In this document: one piece after another, positions 50,322 to 58,781 of the stretch
Layout of the letters: each line of letters opens with the position of its first letter
Numbering within the stretch: the first letter of the stretch is position 1
Assembly: GCA_031553225.1 (NCBI GenBank)
Contig: JAVBLU010000010.1
Span: 62,001-126,000 of the forward strand
Reading direction: 5' to 3'
DNA length: 64,000 nucleotides
From: JAVBLU01 sp031553225
GTDB taxonomy: Bacteria > Bacillota > Clostridia > Christensenellales > UBA1750
Notes under the pieces: model-generated
Told to the model about the DNA's origin: nothing
Databases searched by the model: none
What the model saw: only the letters and a program-made list of their open reading frames with translations
Translations under genes and position numbers: made by a program

Positions 50322-51686
50322 ATGTCCTTTCCCATTCCCACGACCGTCGTTGACGCGGGCAGCGTTTCACAGCTAAAGAGCGCCATCGAAGGGGCGACCG
50401 GCCCCCTTACGGTGCGCATTACGCAGAGTTTTTCCGGCAACGCCACCATCGCCCAGCGCTTCGACGCGGCAATTTTCGGCAGCGCCGCGGCCCTTACCTC
50501 CCGCCTCACCTTCACGGGCGAAGGACGGCTGTATGTGCGCAATTTGACGGTGTATGCCGGGTGTTTGCATGCCAGGGACATCAGCGGCGCGCTCTATCTA
50601 GACGGCGAGGTGAATGTGCTGAGCACGCCCAGCAATCTGGACGGACTGACGGCAAACGGCCTGATTGTGATGGCGCGTACCGCCGTCTCGGTACACGGCG
50701 GCGCCGCCGGCCGGGGGGTGAAGGTGTATGCCGACTTACGGTTGCTTGAGGGCGCGGCGCTGGTCAGCCGCGGCGGGGCGGGCGCATTGGATGCCGGCCG
50801 CGGCGGTTCGGGTCTGGAGGCGGATGGCGAGCTTTCCCTTGGCCTGCAGGCGCGCCTGCTGTCGGCCGGAGGCTTCAGTTCTTCGGGCAACGGCGGGGAC
50901 GGCATACGCTGCACGCAGCTGTTCCTGCGCGATCTGGCCCGCGTGAGCGCCACCGGAGGGGATGGCGTGAACCAGGGAGGAAGCGGCATCGTCATCGGGC
51001 CGGACGGCAATTATGGCTCGCTGCTCACGCCGCCTGGCGAGTTCCCCTTTATAACGGCGCGCGGCGGCGGCAAACAGAACGCCGCTCCCACGGCGGGCGG
51101 GAATGGCATCGTGCTGGGCAATGACCAGGATGGCTATGCAATCGGCGATTTTACCGCAGACGCTAGTTACCGGCCCGGCCTGGTGAACGGCCTGCCAGCA
51201 GGCTACGTCGTGTACAATCAGGATAAGGGCGGTACGTTTTATGTTCTGGACATGCTGCAGCCCGAGCCGATCGACAGGTACTATGGCAACGGCGTAAACG
51301 GGCCCGCGAACACGGTTTTTCTGCAGGAGGCCGTACGCTTTACCCTCACTCCGAGCAGCCTAACCCTGGTATGCGGAAACAGCGCCGAGGTGGCCGTGGT
51401 GGAGATAGTCCCCGCCGAGGGGGTATACAAAGCGCTCGTATGGACGCTCGCCGATTCGTCGGTGGCGAGCGTAGCGCCGAGCCCGGATGGACTGAGCGCC
51501 GCGGTAACGGGCGTTTCGGCAGGACAGACGCACCTTACGCTTACCCTTCTGCGGCCCGGGTGCGGGACGTACGCGCAGACGATTCCCGTAACCGTCACAT
51601 GCGGGCGAGGAGCCCCGGATGCGCGGCCTGCGGGCGACGCCGGGCGGCCGCTTCGCTCGTTCCGCTGCGGGCGATGCCACGGGTAG
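50322..51686 (+). CDS. Beta-repeat protein with Ig-like C-terminus, unknown function
   Basis: A 454-residue protein I cannot name. The first 330 residues are Gly/Ala-rich with repeating short strands (VSVHGGAAGRGVKVYADLR, GRGGSGLEADGEL, GGDGVNQGGSGIV), which suggests a parallel beta-helix. Residues about 345-435 look like a BIG2-type Ig-like domain (FTLTPSSLTLVCGNSAEV..VVWTLADSSVASV). No signal peptide or membrane segment is present, which is odd for such domains. It follows sigF by 68 bases with its ribosome-binding site inside a hairpin. A spore-surface role is a guess based on the neighbours. Confidence 0.72.
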   Translation: MSFPIPTTVVDAGSVSQLKSAIEGATGPLTVRITQSFSGNATIAQRFDAAIFGSAAALTSRLTFTGEGRLYVRNLTVYAGCLHARDISGALYLDGEVNVLSTPSNLDGLTANGLIVMARTAVSVHGGAAGRGVKVYADLRLLEGAALVSRGGAGALDAGRGGSGLEADGELSLGLQARLLSAGGFSSSGNGGDGIRCTQLFLRDLARVSATGGDGVNQGGSGIVIGPDGNYGSLLTPPGEFPFITARGGGKQNAAPTAGGNGIVLGNDQDGYAIGDFTADASYRPGLVNGLPAGYVVYNQDKGGTFYVLDMLQPEPIDRYYGNGVNGPANTVFLQEAVRFTLTPSSLTLVCGNSAEVAVVEIVPAEGVYKALVWTLADSSVASVAPSPDGLSAAVTGVSAGQTHLTLTLLRPGCGTYAQTIPVTVTCGRGAPDARPAGDAGRPLRSFRCGRCHG

Positions 51687-51811
51687 CCATACGCGAAAAG
51701 TGAGGACGGCGACAACCGGCGGCGGTCAACCGCGTCGCTTCGCCGCGCGGGGCAACGCCGCGCAGCCGCAGAACTGTTTCGCAAAGATGCCGGGATGAAA
51801 ACCCCAGATGC

Positions 51812-51864
51812 ACGCATAGACCGTGGATAAGACCGCGCGGCGGGTTTATCCACGGTCTATGCGT
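51812..51864 (+). repeat. Perfect 19-bp inverted repeat with 15-base loop
   Basis: The arms 51812-51830 and 51846-51864 are exactly complementary. No T-tract follows on either strand, and the adjacent DNA (51687-51943) holds no supported gene. It may be a terminator of an unusual kind, an RNA element or a remnant of a small palindromic repeat. Confidence 0.75.
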
Positions 51865-51943
51865 CCTGCGCGCGTTGCTCGCCGGACATGGCGGCAGGTG
51901 CGCGGGCGCGCACACCGAACGTTTTCCGTAGGAGGCGGTGGAC

Positions 51944-52333
51944 ATGCCCAGCGCAATACAAATCTTCGACCATTTTATGGCGCGCGCGGATTTCGTCACG
52001 TGGGCGAACAAGGCGGATCACGTTTGGCGGAACGGGGCGCGCGAGGTGCGGCGTGTGGGCACGGGCTGGTCGGCGTGCGTGGGCAATTTGCACGCCGCGG
52101 CCCAAGACGGCTGCGACTTGTTCATCGCGCATGAGAGGCCCTTTGAAACGCCGCCGGGCGAGCTTATGGGCAGCGCCCGCGACTGGGAGCTGCCCCGGCT
52201 ATACGAGCTTGAGCGCGGCGGGATGGCGCTTATGAATCTGCACGACGCCTGGGATCATTTCCCGAAAATTGGCGTCAGGCCGTCGCTCGCGCGGTTCCTG
52301 GGCTTGGGTGAGGAAGAGCGGCGGCTAGACTAG
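51944..52333 (+). CDS. Nif3-like protein, N-terminal half (ends at in-frame amber)
   Basis: This 129-residue ORF resembles the N-terminal half of Nif3-like dinuclear metal-centre proteins. The DLFIAHERPFE segment corresponds to the family THHP-type metal site and MNLHDAWDHFPKIGV to the next metal-binding block, though in diverged form. AGGAGG lies 8 bases before ATG 51944. It stops at TAG 52331, but the same frame then continues for 145 codons with the C-terminal half of the family, so the gene is split by one codon. Pseudogene, mutation or sequencing error are the main explanations. Confidence 0.7.
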   Translation: MPSAIQIFDHFMARADFVTWANKADHVWRNGAREVRRVGTGWSACVGNLHAAAQDGCDLFIAHERPFETPPGELMGSARDWELPRLYELERGGMALMNLHDAWDHFPKIGVRPSLARFLGLGEEERRLD

Positions 52334-52360
52334 ATCCATCCCGGGAATGCGCCGGGCGCG

Positions 52361-52771
52361 GTGACCACCGGGGGCGGCTCAATCGGAATATACCGCGCGG
52401 AGTACGTAAACGTCAGAGCGTTCGCGGCGCACGTGTCGCGCTGTTTCTCCGTGTACGGCGCCTCAGGCGCGCTCGTCATGGGCGATCCGGACAGGCGCGT
52501 AGCGCGCGTGGCAATCGGCGTGGGCTGCCACATCCCCGGATTTGAGTCTTTGGCGGCGGGCGCCGACGCGCTTCTGGTCGTTTATGACCGAGCCCTGCTT
52601 CAGCCGCTCCGGCTCGCGCTCGTGGAATCCGGGGCCAGCCTGGTCGTTGTGGAGCACCACGCCGTGGAGATGCCATCGATGAGCGCAATGGCGGAGTACA
52701 TCGCCCAAACCTTTGGGGTGCATGCTCGGTTTTACGCGCGCGAACCGCGCTGCGAGGTTGTTCAGGGTTAG
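52361..52771 (+). CDS. Nif3-like protein, C-terminal half
   Basis: In the same frame as the preceding ORF and starting just after its amber stop, this 136-residue piece carries the C-terminal Nif3-like half: GALVMGDPDRRVARVAIGVG, GFESLAAGADALLV, and VVVEHHAVEMPSMSAMAEYI, whose His and Glu would be metal ligands. GTG 52361 is the first plausible start after the stop, with no good ribosome-binding site, so it may not be translated alone. It is convergent with the UroD-like gene. The active family member would be the two halves joined. Confidence 0.6.
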   Translation: MTTGGGSIGIYRAEYVNVRAFAAHVSRCFSVYGASGALVMGDPDRRVARVAIGVGCHIPGFESLAAGADALLVVYDRALLQPLRLALVESGASLVVVEHHAVEMPSMSAMAEYIAQTFGVHARFYAREPRCEVVQG

Positions 52772-52824
52772 GGCGCAGACGCAACGACCTGCCGAGGTCC
52801 GCGACGCGCTGCTTTCATGCACGC

Positions 52825-54069
52825 CTAGAAGGCCCGGTCGATCTCCTCGCGCACGATCTGCACCCAGCGGATCATGTTGTCCGGCTTACCGCTGATGGTC
52901 TCCACGTCCTTCAGCGTAACGTCGAACACGCAGCCGTTTTCCTTGAAGGCGGCGAAGGCTTCCCGCATGGTCCGGCGCACGAACGGCTCGTCCAGCCCGC
53001 GCGCGATCATTGCTGACGGGTCCGGCCGATAGGAGATCACATAATCGCCGCCGATGAGCTCCGCACAGCGCCGCACGCGCGCGAAGGGCGACACCGCAAT
53101 GCGCCGCAGCCCCTTCACGCGGCGAAGCAGCCCAATTTTATCCGTCAGGTCCTCGCAGCAGCCATAGGAAGACATGCCGAACCGCTCCATGATGGGCTGC
53201 TGGTAGGTAAGCATGAACTCGTCGAACAGCTTTGGCCCGAAGGTGGTAAACTCCTGCGAGGCGAGGAAGGTCCACAGCTGCTTCGTACGTACGCCCCTCA
53301 CGCGGCAGTCGGGGGGGGGAAGCTCGCGGCAGTAGGAAAAAGCCTGGTTCTGGTGATCGGCCAGGGAGTAATCGCCTGCGGCCTCCGTCTCGTCGATGGC
53401 CTGCAGCACCGCATCCCGCATGAAGGCGAGCAGGCGGTGCAGCCACTCCGGATTGTCGTAAGCGTCCCACATGATCTGCTCCAGACCGCGCAGTTTGGCG
53501 ATGTCCGTGGACAGGTCCATCTGCCAGGTGCGCGTGAGGGGCGCTATGCGGCACACATGGATGTCTGTCAGATCTCCCACGGCGTCTTGCACCCGGCCAA
53601 GCCGCTCGGATGTGGCCTGTTCGTCAACGGCGTGCGGCCGAACGCTGAGGCGCTGGATATCCTCCAGCTGCGATAGGCTGGGCTTGTACGCCGCGGCACC
53701 GCCCGGCTGAGGCTTTTCACCCAGGTGGACGGGCACGCCCCAGCGCGATTCGTCGGACGTACACTCTGCGGCCGGTACGATCAGCCAAGGCTCATATACG
53801 AAGTCGTCGCGGAGCAGCTGATGGTAGAGCACGGCTTGGGCGCACTGCGTCTCCAGGTGCCTCAGCAGCGGATCCTGGCACCGAATGACGGAAAAATCAA
53901 AAAACTCATTGTAGGGCACCGCGCGCATGTAGATGAGCGGCTTGCGCATGGTCAGGCTGTTCAAGTCGGTCCACAGCGCGCGGCTCTCCTGCACGCGCGG
54001 CGAATTGGCCAGCTCCACGTAGCGCTTTACAAAGTCGCGCAAGGAAGCTATCTGCTCGTTCACGGGCAA
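52825..54069 (-). CDS. UroD-like corrinoid/methyltransferase family protein
   Basis: A 414-residue TIM-barrel protein with features of the clostridial UroD-like family, including SYGCCEDLTDKIGLLRRVKGLRRIAVSPFA near residues 290-320 and NGCVFDVTLKDVETISG near the C-terminus. It is longer than and distinct from the UroD-like protein at 40.7 kb. GGAGGGG precedes the ATG. A promoter with an overlapping 8-bp inverted repeat lies just upstream, so it is probably repressor-controlled. The substrate is unknown; methyl transfer to or from a corrinoid protein is typical for such proteins. Confidence 0.78.
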   Translation of the reverse strand: MPVNEQIASLRDFVKRYVELANSPRVQESRALWTDLNSLTMRKPLIYMRAVPYNEFFDFSVIRCQDPLLRHLETQCAQAVLYHQLLRDDFVYEPWLIVPAAECTSDESRWGVPVHLGEKPQPGGAAAYKPSLSQLEDIQRLSVRPHAVDEQATSERLGRVQDAVGDLTDIHVCRIAPLTRTWQMDLSTDIAKLRGLEQIMWDAYDNPEWLHRLLAFMRDAVLQAIDETEAAGDYSLADHQNQAFSYCRELPPPDCRVRGVRTKQLWTFLASQEFTTFGPKLFDEFMLTYQQPIMERFGMSSYGCCEDLTDKIGLLRRVKGLRRIAVSPFARVRRCAELIGGDYVISYRPDPSAMIARGLDEPFVRRTMREAFAAFKENGCVFDVTLKDVETISGKPDNMIRWVQIVREEIDRAF

Positions 54070-54078
54070 CCCCTCCGC

Positions 54079-54124
54079 ATACTGGCGTTATGGCCAGTAT
54101 ACGGCGTTCGGCGGGGCATTGCAA
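54079..54124 (-). promoter_or_regulatory. Promoter with overlapping operator-like inverted repeat
   Basis: On the minus strand TTGCAA (54124-54119), a 17-base spacer and TATACT (54101-54096) form a sigma-A-like promoter. An 8-bp perfect inverted repeat, ATACTGGC-N6-GCCAGTAT (54079-54100), overlaps the -10 and start region, as expected for a repressor site. It lies just before the UroD-like gene. Confidence 0.6.
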
Positions 54125-54128
54125 GGCG

Positions 54129-54302
54129 CTAAATGTACTTGGCAAAGAAGCAGAGCCACGCGGCCGCAGCCAGCGCTCCAAGGGCTGGCAGTAAGGCGCC
54201 AAGGGCCGCCAGACGCAGTTTGTTGGACCAGAGGTACTCCGAATAGCTGATGCAGTACACAAGCCCGCCGAGCGCGAGAAACAGCGCGGCGATTCGGTCC
54301 AT
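54129..54302 (-). CDS. Small two-helix membrane protein, candidate germinant-receptor D subunit
   Basis: A 57-residue ORF with two probable membrane helices (about residues 3-21 and 31-53) directly after the GerKC-type gene. AAGGGGG lies 7 bases before ATG 54302; ATG 54308 is also possible but too near. Small two-helix D subunits encoded after gerA-type operons are known in Bacillus, where they modulate receptor function. Size, topology and position fit that role, but I cannot show homology. It is not a shadow of another gene. Confidence 0.6.
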   Translation of the reverse strand: MDRIAALFLALGGLVYCISYSEYLWSNKLRLAALGALLPALGALAAAAWLCFFAKYI

Positions 54303-54316
54303 TGCCATGCCCCCTT

Positions 54317-55606
54317 CTAGTCGTATATACCAGCTGCATCCAGCTTCTCCTGGAACGGGACGCTGAAATAGACCTCCACGTGCACGTCGGTCTGCGCGCT
54401 TTCGTAGGCGCGCTCCCATTCATAGTTAATCATTTCCTGCATCGTGCCGAACTGGCGCGCCAGAAGGCCGCGAAAGCCGACGGGATCGGTGTTCTGTTTC
54501 TGCAGCCTTGCGCATAGCTCGGAGATGTCCTGCGTGATCACCTCCGTCAGCTCATTCGTTAATAGGGTCGTATCGGGCGGGTGCTGCTCGCTCCAGGTAA
54601 GCAGCGAGGCGCGCAGCGGCAGATTGACCGAAATATGCAGCGCTCGGGTTTCATCGATGGACACGCGGTTGCGCGGCTTGCGGATGGCCCCGACCTGCAC
54701 GCTGACATACTCGGGCGTATGCTCGTCGTCGTCGTTATAGGGCAGGCGGATGAGCAGGCCTTGCGCTTGGCCGCGCATTAAAAGCGTCAGCTGCGTCTCA
54801 TAGCCCGTAAGCGATCCGACCATTTTCTTATGGTTGAAGAGTGCCGAGCCGAATATCCTGGTACCGGTATATTTGCTGGTTGGCAGCTCGCTGATATCCA
54901 AGTCGCCGGGCTGTCTCTGCGCGTCAAACTTTTTTGTGCCCTCCTCGCCGACGGAGGCTTTCGAGACGGTTCCGTACATGGCAATACCGTCGCCATAAAA
55001 ACTGGACATCTGCGTTTTGAGCGTTTGCAGCGTGGTACGAGGCACGTAACTGTTGTCGTTGTATGCGTCCATCGCCACCTCAAGAGCCTTGCCCTGGGTT
55101 AACGGGCCTTCAAACGTGTGCAGGTTGCCGACGAATTCGCGCGCACTTCCGCGCATAACGGCAATGGTGGCCGTGCGGCGGATGGAGCGATAGAATATAA
55201 CGGCCGAGAGGAACTCGTGGAACATATCGCTTCTGGCAAATTCCTCAGACACCGCGAGCACTTTGAGCTGCTGCATATTCACATGATACGGGGTTGTGGC
55301 CGTCAGCAAGTCCATGGCCTCGATGAAATCGCGTCCGGTCACGCTGACGACGGCCTCGTTTTCTCCGCTTTTTTCTTCGCCCTGCCCACCGCTTGATTCC
55401 TTATCGCCTGAGCCCGAGGACGCCTGGGAGCGCTCGCTCGCCTTGGGAGACACCGGCACATGAATGCTGAGCCGCAAGCCGTTCTCTTCCTTATCGATGC
55501 CCATAACGAGCACGAAGAGCTGGTCGTCGATTTCGCGGCTGTCCCAACAGCCGGTCAGGAACACCATCACCGCGCATACAAGAGCGATGCCCGCTTTACG
55601 CCGCAT
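54317..55606 (-). CDS. Ger(x)C-family germinant receptor lipoprotein (C subunit)
   Basis: A 429-residue C subunit of a GerA-type germinant receptor in the spore inner membrane. The lipobox VFLTGC is near residue 20, directly followed by the family motif WDSREIDDQ. Domain-like segments include TPYHVNMQQLKVLAVSEEFA near 105 and GRDFIEAMDLLT. A Ser/Gly/Lys-rich insertion near residues 58-85 is unusual. The start at 55606 lies in the end of the B-subunit gene, giving an 11-base overlap. It is the third gene of the operon. Confidence 0.9.
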   Translation of the reverse strand: MRRKAGIALVCAVMVFLTGCWDSREIDDQLFVLVMGIDKEENGLRLSIHVPVSPKASERSQASSGSGDKESSGGQGEEKSGENEAVVSVTGRDFIEAMDLLTATTPYHVNMQQLKVLAVSEEFARSDMFHEFLSAVIFYRSIRRTATIAVMRGSAREFVGNLHTFEGPLTQGKALEVAMDAYNDNSYVPRTTLQTLKTQMSSFYGDGIAMYGTVSKASVGEEGTKKFDAQRQPGDLDISELPTSKYTGTRIFGSALFNHKKMVGSLTGYETQLTLLMRGQAQGLLIRLPYNDDDEHTPEYVSVQVGAIRKPRNRVSIDETRALHISVNLPLRASLLTWSEQHPPDTTLLTNELTEVITQDISELCARLQKQNTDPVGFRGLLARQFGTMQEMINYEWERAYESAQTDVHVEVYFSVPFQEKLDAAGIYD

Positions 55607-56735
55607 GGGCAGCCTTCTTTCTGCGCAGGGCATGAACGACGCTGCCAACCAGGGGCGGGAGCAGAGCCACAAGGAAGACCGCCGTGCGCAGGGTTTGGTG
55701 CGGCGGACCGCGGAAGAACGGCGTCATCAGCCCTTCGGGCAGAAGAACGAGGAGAAACAGGATGAGAGCGAAAATCCAAACGAAAGGCTGCTCGTCAGGA
55801 ACGTCCAAAATGGCCACCCAGGATTTGCTCATGCCGTAGATCATGCTGGAGATGCAAAAACACATCGTGCTGCACCACACGAACGTCATCAGTGTTGTGA
55901 TCCGCTGAAGGAACCGGCCAAGCTCCGCCACCACGGTCACTTGCAGTAGCGGGGTGAGGATCGGAGCCTCCATGCCGGCGGGGTACAAAAGGATATAACT
56001 GAGGGTGATGCTGGTTGTGATGAAGGCGGCGACGGGCACGGCGCGCAGCATGGCTTTGCTAACGCCCGGCATGCCGCCGCGCACAGGCAGGATAAGTGCG
56101 ATCAGCAGCATGTCGGTGTAGGCTTCAGAAAGACCCAGACCGGCCGTGAGCGTCTTATCGATTCCGTTGCCCCAGAGAGGGTGCAGGTAGTTGTACTGAT
56201 ACGAGGGTATATCGATGAAAAGCACGCAGTATACGAGAATGGTGCAGAAGATGAACCATATGCGTGCCGTGCGCACAACCCCCTGCAGGTGCCGGGTTGC
56301 AGCGGCTGCGCAGATGCCGAGCATGAACAGCGCCACAATCCATGTGGGGGTAAGCGGCAAAAACTCGGCTGAGGCGATGGTGAGCGCCGTGTCCAGCGAA
56401 TGGAAGGCCGAACCGCCGAACAAAAAGCACAGCGCCAGGGCGGACACGGCGCTGCCCAGCCGCCCGCTCTCCCGGCGGCATACACCAAACCAATCGATCG
56501 CCTCGTCGGTTTTTATCTTGCGCACGGCCAGCATGAAGATCAAAGCGAAAACAACGCCGGGCACAATGCTGATAAGCGTGCTTTGCCACAAGGCGTTGCC
56601 CGCCAGCAGCAAGCGCGACAGCGCGGTGCTCTCCAGCGTTCTGCTGACGATGCAGAACATGCACAGCGCCATTAAATCGTTCGGGTGCGCGGCGATGGAT
56701 GCGCGGTTTAGGTTGCGCGTCTCGGCACTTGTCAT
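55596..56735 (-). CDS. GerAB-family germinant receptor permease (B subunit)
   Basis: A 379-residue membrane protein of the GerAB/ArcD/ProY family with about ten helices, the germinant-binding subunit of the receptor. It begins with a short cytoplasmic tail and the MALCMFCIVSRTLE helix, and further helices are spread to the C-terminus. AAGGA precedes ATG 56735. The A-subunit gene overlaps its start (ATGA). The germinant, probably an amino acid or sugar, cannot be predicted. Confidence 0.9.
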   Translation of the reverse strand: MTSAETRNLNRASIAAHPNDLMALCMFCIVSRTLESTALSRLLLAGNALWQSTLISIVPGVVFALIFMLAVRKIKTDEAIDWFGVCRRESGRLGSAVSALALCFLFGGSAFHSLDTALTIASAEFLPLTPTWIVALFMLGICAAAATRHLQGVVRTARIWFIFCTILVYCVLFIDIPSYQYNYLHPLWGNGIDKTLTAGLGLSEAYTDMLLIALILPVRGGMPGVSKAMLRAVPVAAFITTSITLSYILLYPAGMEAPILTPLLQVTVVAELGRFLQRITTLMTFVWCSTMCFCISSMIYGMSKSWVAILDVPDEQPFVWIFALILFLLVLLPEGLMTPFFRGPPHQTLRTAVFLVALLPPLVGSVVHALRRKKAAHAA

Positions 56736-58321
56736 GATTTTTTTTCCTTCGAGTCCCAGGAGCGGACATGGTCTGCCGCGCGCGCACTGCTGCGGGGTTT
56801 CAGGAAGGGCGGACGCATGCGGTGCCGCAGAATGGGTCTTCGGATCACGATGTCCGGGCTGCCGGGCGAATGGGGGGAAACCGGCATCAGCCACGGAACG
56901 CCAAAGGAGGTCATGCGTCCGGCGATCGCGATGCTTAGGTACAGCGCGCATACGATGCCCAGGAACCCAAACACAGTGGCCGAAAGGAGGAAAAAAAAGC
57001 GAAGGATGCGCAAGCCTATACTGAGGGTGTAATCCGGTATGGCGAAGCTGCCAAGGCCGGTAACCGCCATGATAATGATAAGAATGGGTGAGACGATGTG
57101 CGCCGCCACGGCCGCCTGCCCGAGGATGAGCGCCCCGATGATGCCAAGCGCCGAGCCGAGCGCACCGGGCACGCGCGTTCCGGCCTCATGCACCAGATCG
57201 AACGCCAGCTCCATGAGCAGCACCTCAAGCACCATGGGAAAGGGGACCTGGACGTTCGCAATGGCGATGGAGGTAAGGAGCTCCGTAGGCAGCAGTTCGC
57301 TGTGGTACATGATCATGGCCAGATAGAAAGAGGGCAGCAGAATGGACAGGAACAACCCGGCCATACGTATGCAGCGTATAAAGGTGCCGTTGGGCCAGCG
57401 TGCGAAGGAATCGTCCGAAGCGTGCAGCAGGTGCCAGATCGTGGTGGGCGCGCAAAGGGAAAAAGGCGACGAATCGCTGAGTATGGCCACGTGGCCTTCC
57501 ATCAGGAAGGACGCCGTGCGGTCCGGGCGCTCGGTCATGCACAGCTGCGGCACCAGAGAGTTAACATTGTCCTCAAGCAACTGTTCCAGGTATCCAGAGC
57601 CCGGCACATAGTCGTAATCGATCGCCTGGATGCGCCGCCGCGCCTCTTTGACAAGCTCGGGGTTGGCAATGTCCATCATATACATCAAGGCGACCTTGGT
57701 GGGCACCACCTTGCCCACGTCGAAAAATTCGGTGATGAGCTGTTTGGAGCGCATGATGCGCCGCAGCTGCGTGATCGAGGTACGTAGGTTCTCGGTAAAC
57801 CCTTCCTGCGGTCCCATGATGACCGTTTCGGTTACGGGCTTGTCGACGGAGCGTTTCTCGTAGCTGCGCGCATCTGTGATGATCAGCTGTCCGCAGCCGT
57901 CCACGAGCAGGATCACCTCGCCGGAGAGTACGGCGGTCGAAGCGGCGTTCAGGTCGTCGCCGTGGCGTATCGCGTTGGCCGAAAGCGTTTTGGCGCTGAT
58001 CGTTTCCATGAACGCTTTGTCCGAGAGGCCGGCGAGGGCGTCATCGCTCAGCAAAGGGCGAATCAAAAAATCGCTTACGAAGGAGCGGTCGGCCATGCCG
58101 TCCAGATAGATGATAGCCGCGCGCCGAGCGCCCGTTTCAAAGTGACGTATGACGACGTCCTTGTTTAAAGGGGTGTGGAGGAGCCGTCCAAGCGCCGTCA
58201 GATTGGCCTCCAGGGAGGCGACCACGGCGTACGGTCCGGAGGCCTCCGGCGCCGCGGGCTGCGCTGGGAGGGGGGTAAAAGGGAATTCGCCCGGCGGCTC
58301 GTAGAGCTTTGGAAAGTGCAT
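56732..58321 (-). CDS. GerA-family germinant receptor A subunit
   Basis: A 529-residue spore membrane protein. The N-terminal soluble domain (residues about 40-300) has the family blocks LNKDVVIRHFETGARRAAIIYLDG, SGEVILLVDGCGQLIITDARS and QEGFTENLRTS, followed by membrane helices at about 320-470. The C-terminus is basic. AAAGGAGGA precedes ATG 58321. It is the first gene of the A-B-C-small protein operon. A sequence CATACTA about 26 bases upstream of the ATG fits a sigma-G-like -10, so forespore expression is likely. Confidence 0.92.
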   Translation of the reverse strand: MHFPKLYEPPGEFPFTPLPAQPAAPEASGPYAVVASLEANLTALGRLLHTPLNKDVVIRHFETGARRAAIIYLDGMADRSFVSDFLIRPLLSDDALAGLSDKAFMETISAKTLSANAIRHGDDLNAASTAVLSGEVILLVDGCGQLIITDARSYEKRSVDKPVTETVIMGPQEGFTENLRTSITQLRRIMRSKQLITEFFDVGKVVPTKVALMYMMDIANPELVKEARRRIQAIDYDYVPGSGYLEQLLEDNVNSLVPQLCMTERPDRTASFLMEGHVAILSDSSPFSLCAPTTIWHLLHASDDSFARWPNGTFIRCIRMAGLFLSILLPSFYLAMIMYHSELLPTELLTSIAIANVQVPFPMVLEVLLMELAFDLVHEAGTRVPGALGSALGIIGALILGQAAVAAHIVSPILIIIMAVTGLGSFAIPDYTLSIGLRILRFFFLLSATVFGFLGIVCALYLSIAIAGRMTSFGVPWLMPVSPHSPGSPDIVIRRPILRHRMRPPFLKPRSSARAADHVRSWDSKEKKS

Positions 58322-58345
58322 GGGCTGTCCTCCTTTATTTGCCTA

Positions 58346-58352
58346 GTATGAG
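58346..58352 (-). promoter_or_regulatory. Sigma-G/sigma-F-like -10 before the germinant receptor operon
   Basis: On the minus strand CATACTA, near 58352-58346, matches the -10 of forespore sigma G promoters. A matching -35 (GNATR) is not present at the usual 17-18 base distance, so the call is tentative. The spacing to the ribosome-binding site is right for a leader of about 18-20 bases. Confidence 0.35.
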
Positions 58353-58609
58353 CCGCGGCCCGCAAAAAAAACCGCCCGCATTCTCTGCGAAATCGTTCAT
58401 AAAAAAGGGCATGCGGAACTGCCGGGTCATCTGTTGGGTTTCGGATCGAACAGGTGGTTATTCATATTGCCGTCGCTGATTCCCGGCTTTGCGCCAAGAG
58501 CTTGGGACGATTCTACAGCCAAATATCGCTTTGCGGTTGCCGGTGTTTCTTCCGGCTATGGAATGCGCATTCTATTCGCATCGCGCTCACCCCACTTTCC
58601 GCATGTTAT

Positions 58610-58644
58610 GAAAAAGACAGGAGACACGGCCTTTCGTGTCTCCT
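58610..58644 (-). terminator. Second hairpin terminator downstream of spoIVA
   Basis: A 10-bp stem (58619-58628 with 58635-58644) and a 6-base loop is followed, on the minus strand, after three bases by TTTTT. It lies downstream of the stronger spoIVA terminator. The 58322-58781 stretch holds no supported gene: the spoIVA terminators lie at its right and the germinant-receptor promoter at its left. Confidence 0.55.
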
Positions 58645-58708
58645 TCTCTATGCCGTTCACATTCTCTGACGAGCGGCTTAGCGACGGGGAATCGAGGTGC
58701 GTCTGTAC

Positions 58709-58749
58709 AAAAGCCCTGGCCGCCCGTATTGTGTACGGGCGGCCAGGGC
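58709..58749 (-). terminator. Rho-independent terminator of spoIVA
   Basis: A perfect 16-bp GC-rich stem (58713-58728 with 58734-58749) with a 5-base loop is followed on the minus strand by TTTT (58712-58709). It lies 33 bases after the spoIVA stop. Confidence 0.85.
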
Positions 58750-58781
58750 GTGCAAACGGGCGGAAGGCCAAGGGCGTTCGG

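Noticed and set aside
52331..52333. Pyrrolysine insertion at the amber codon of the Nif3-like gene
   Set aside because: TAG ends about half the genes here, Nif3 proteins are not known to use pyrrolysine, and no pyl genes are visible in the window.
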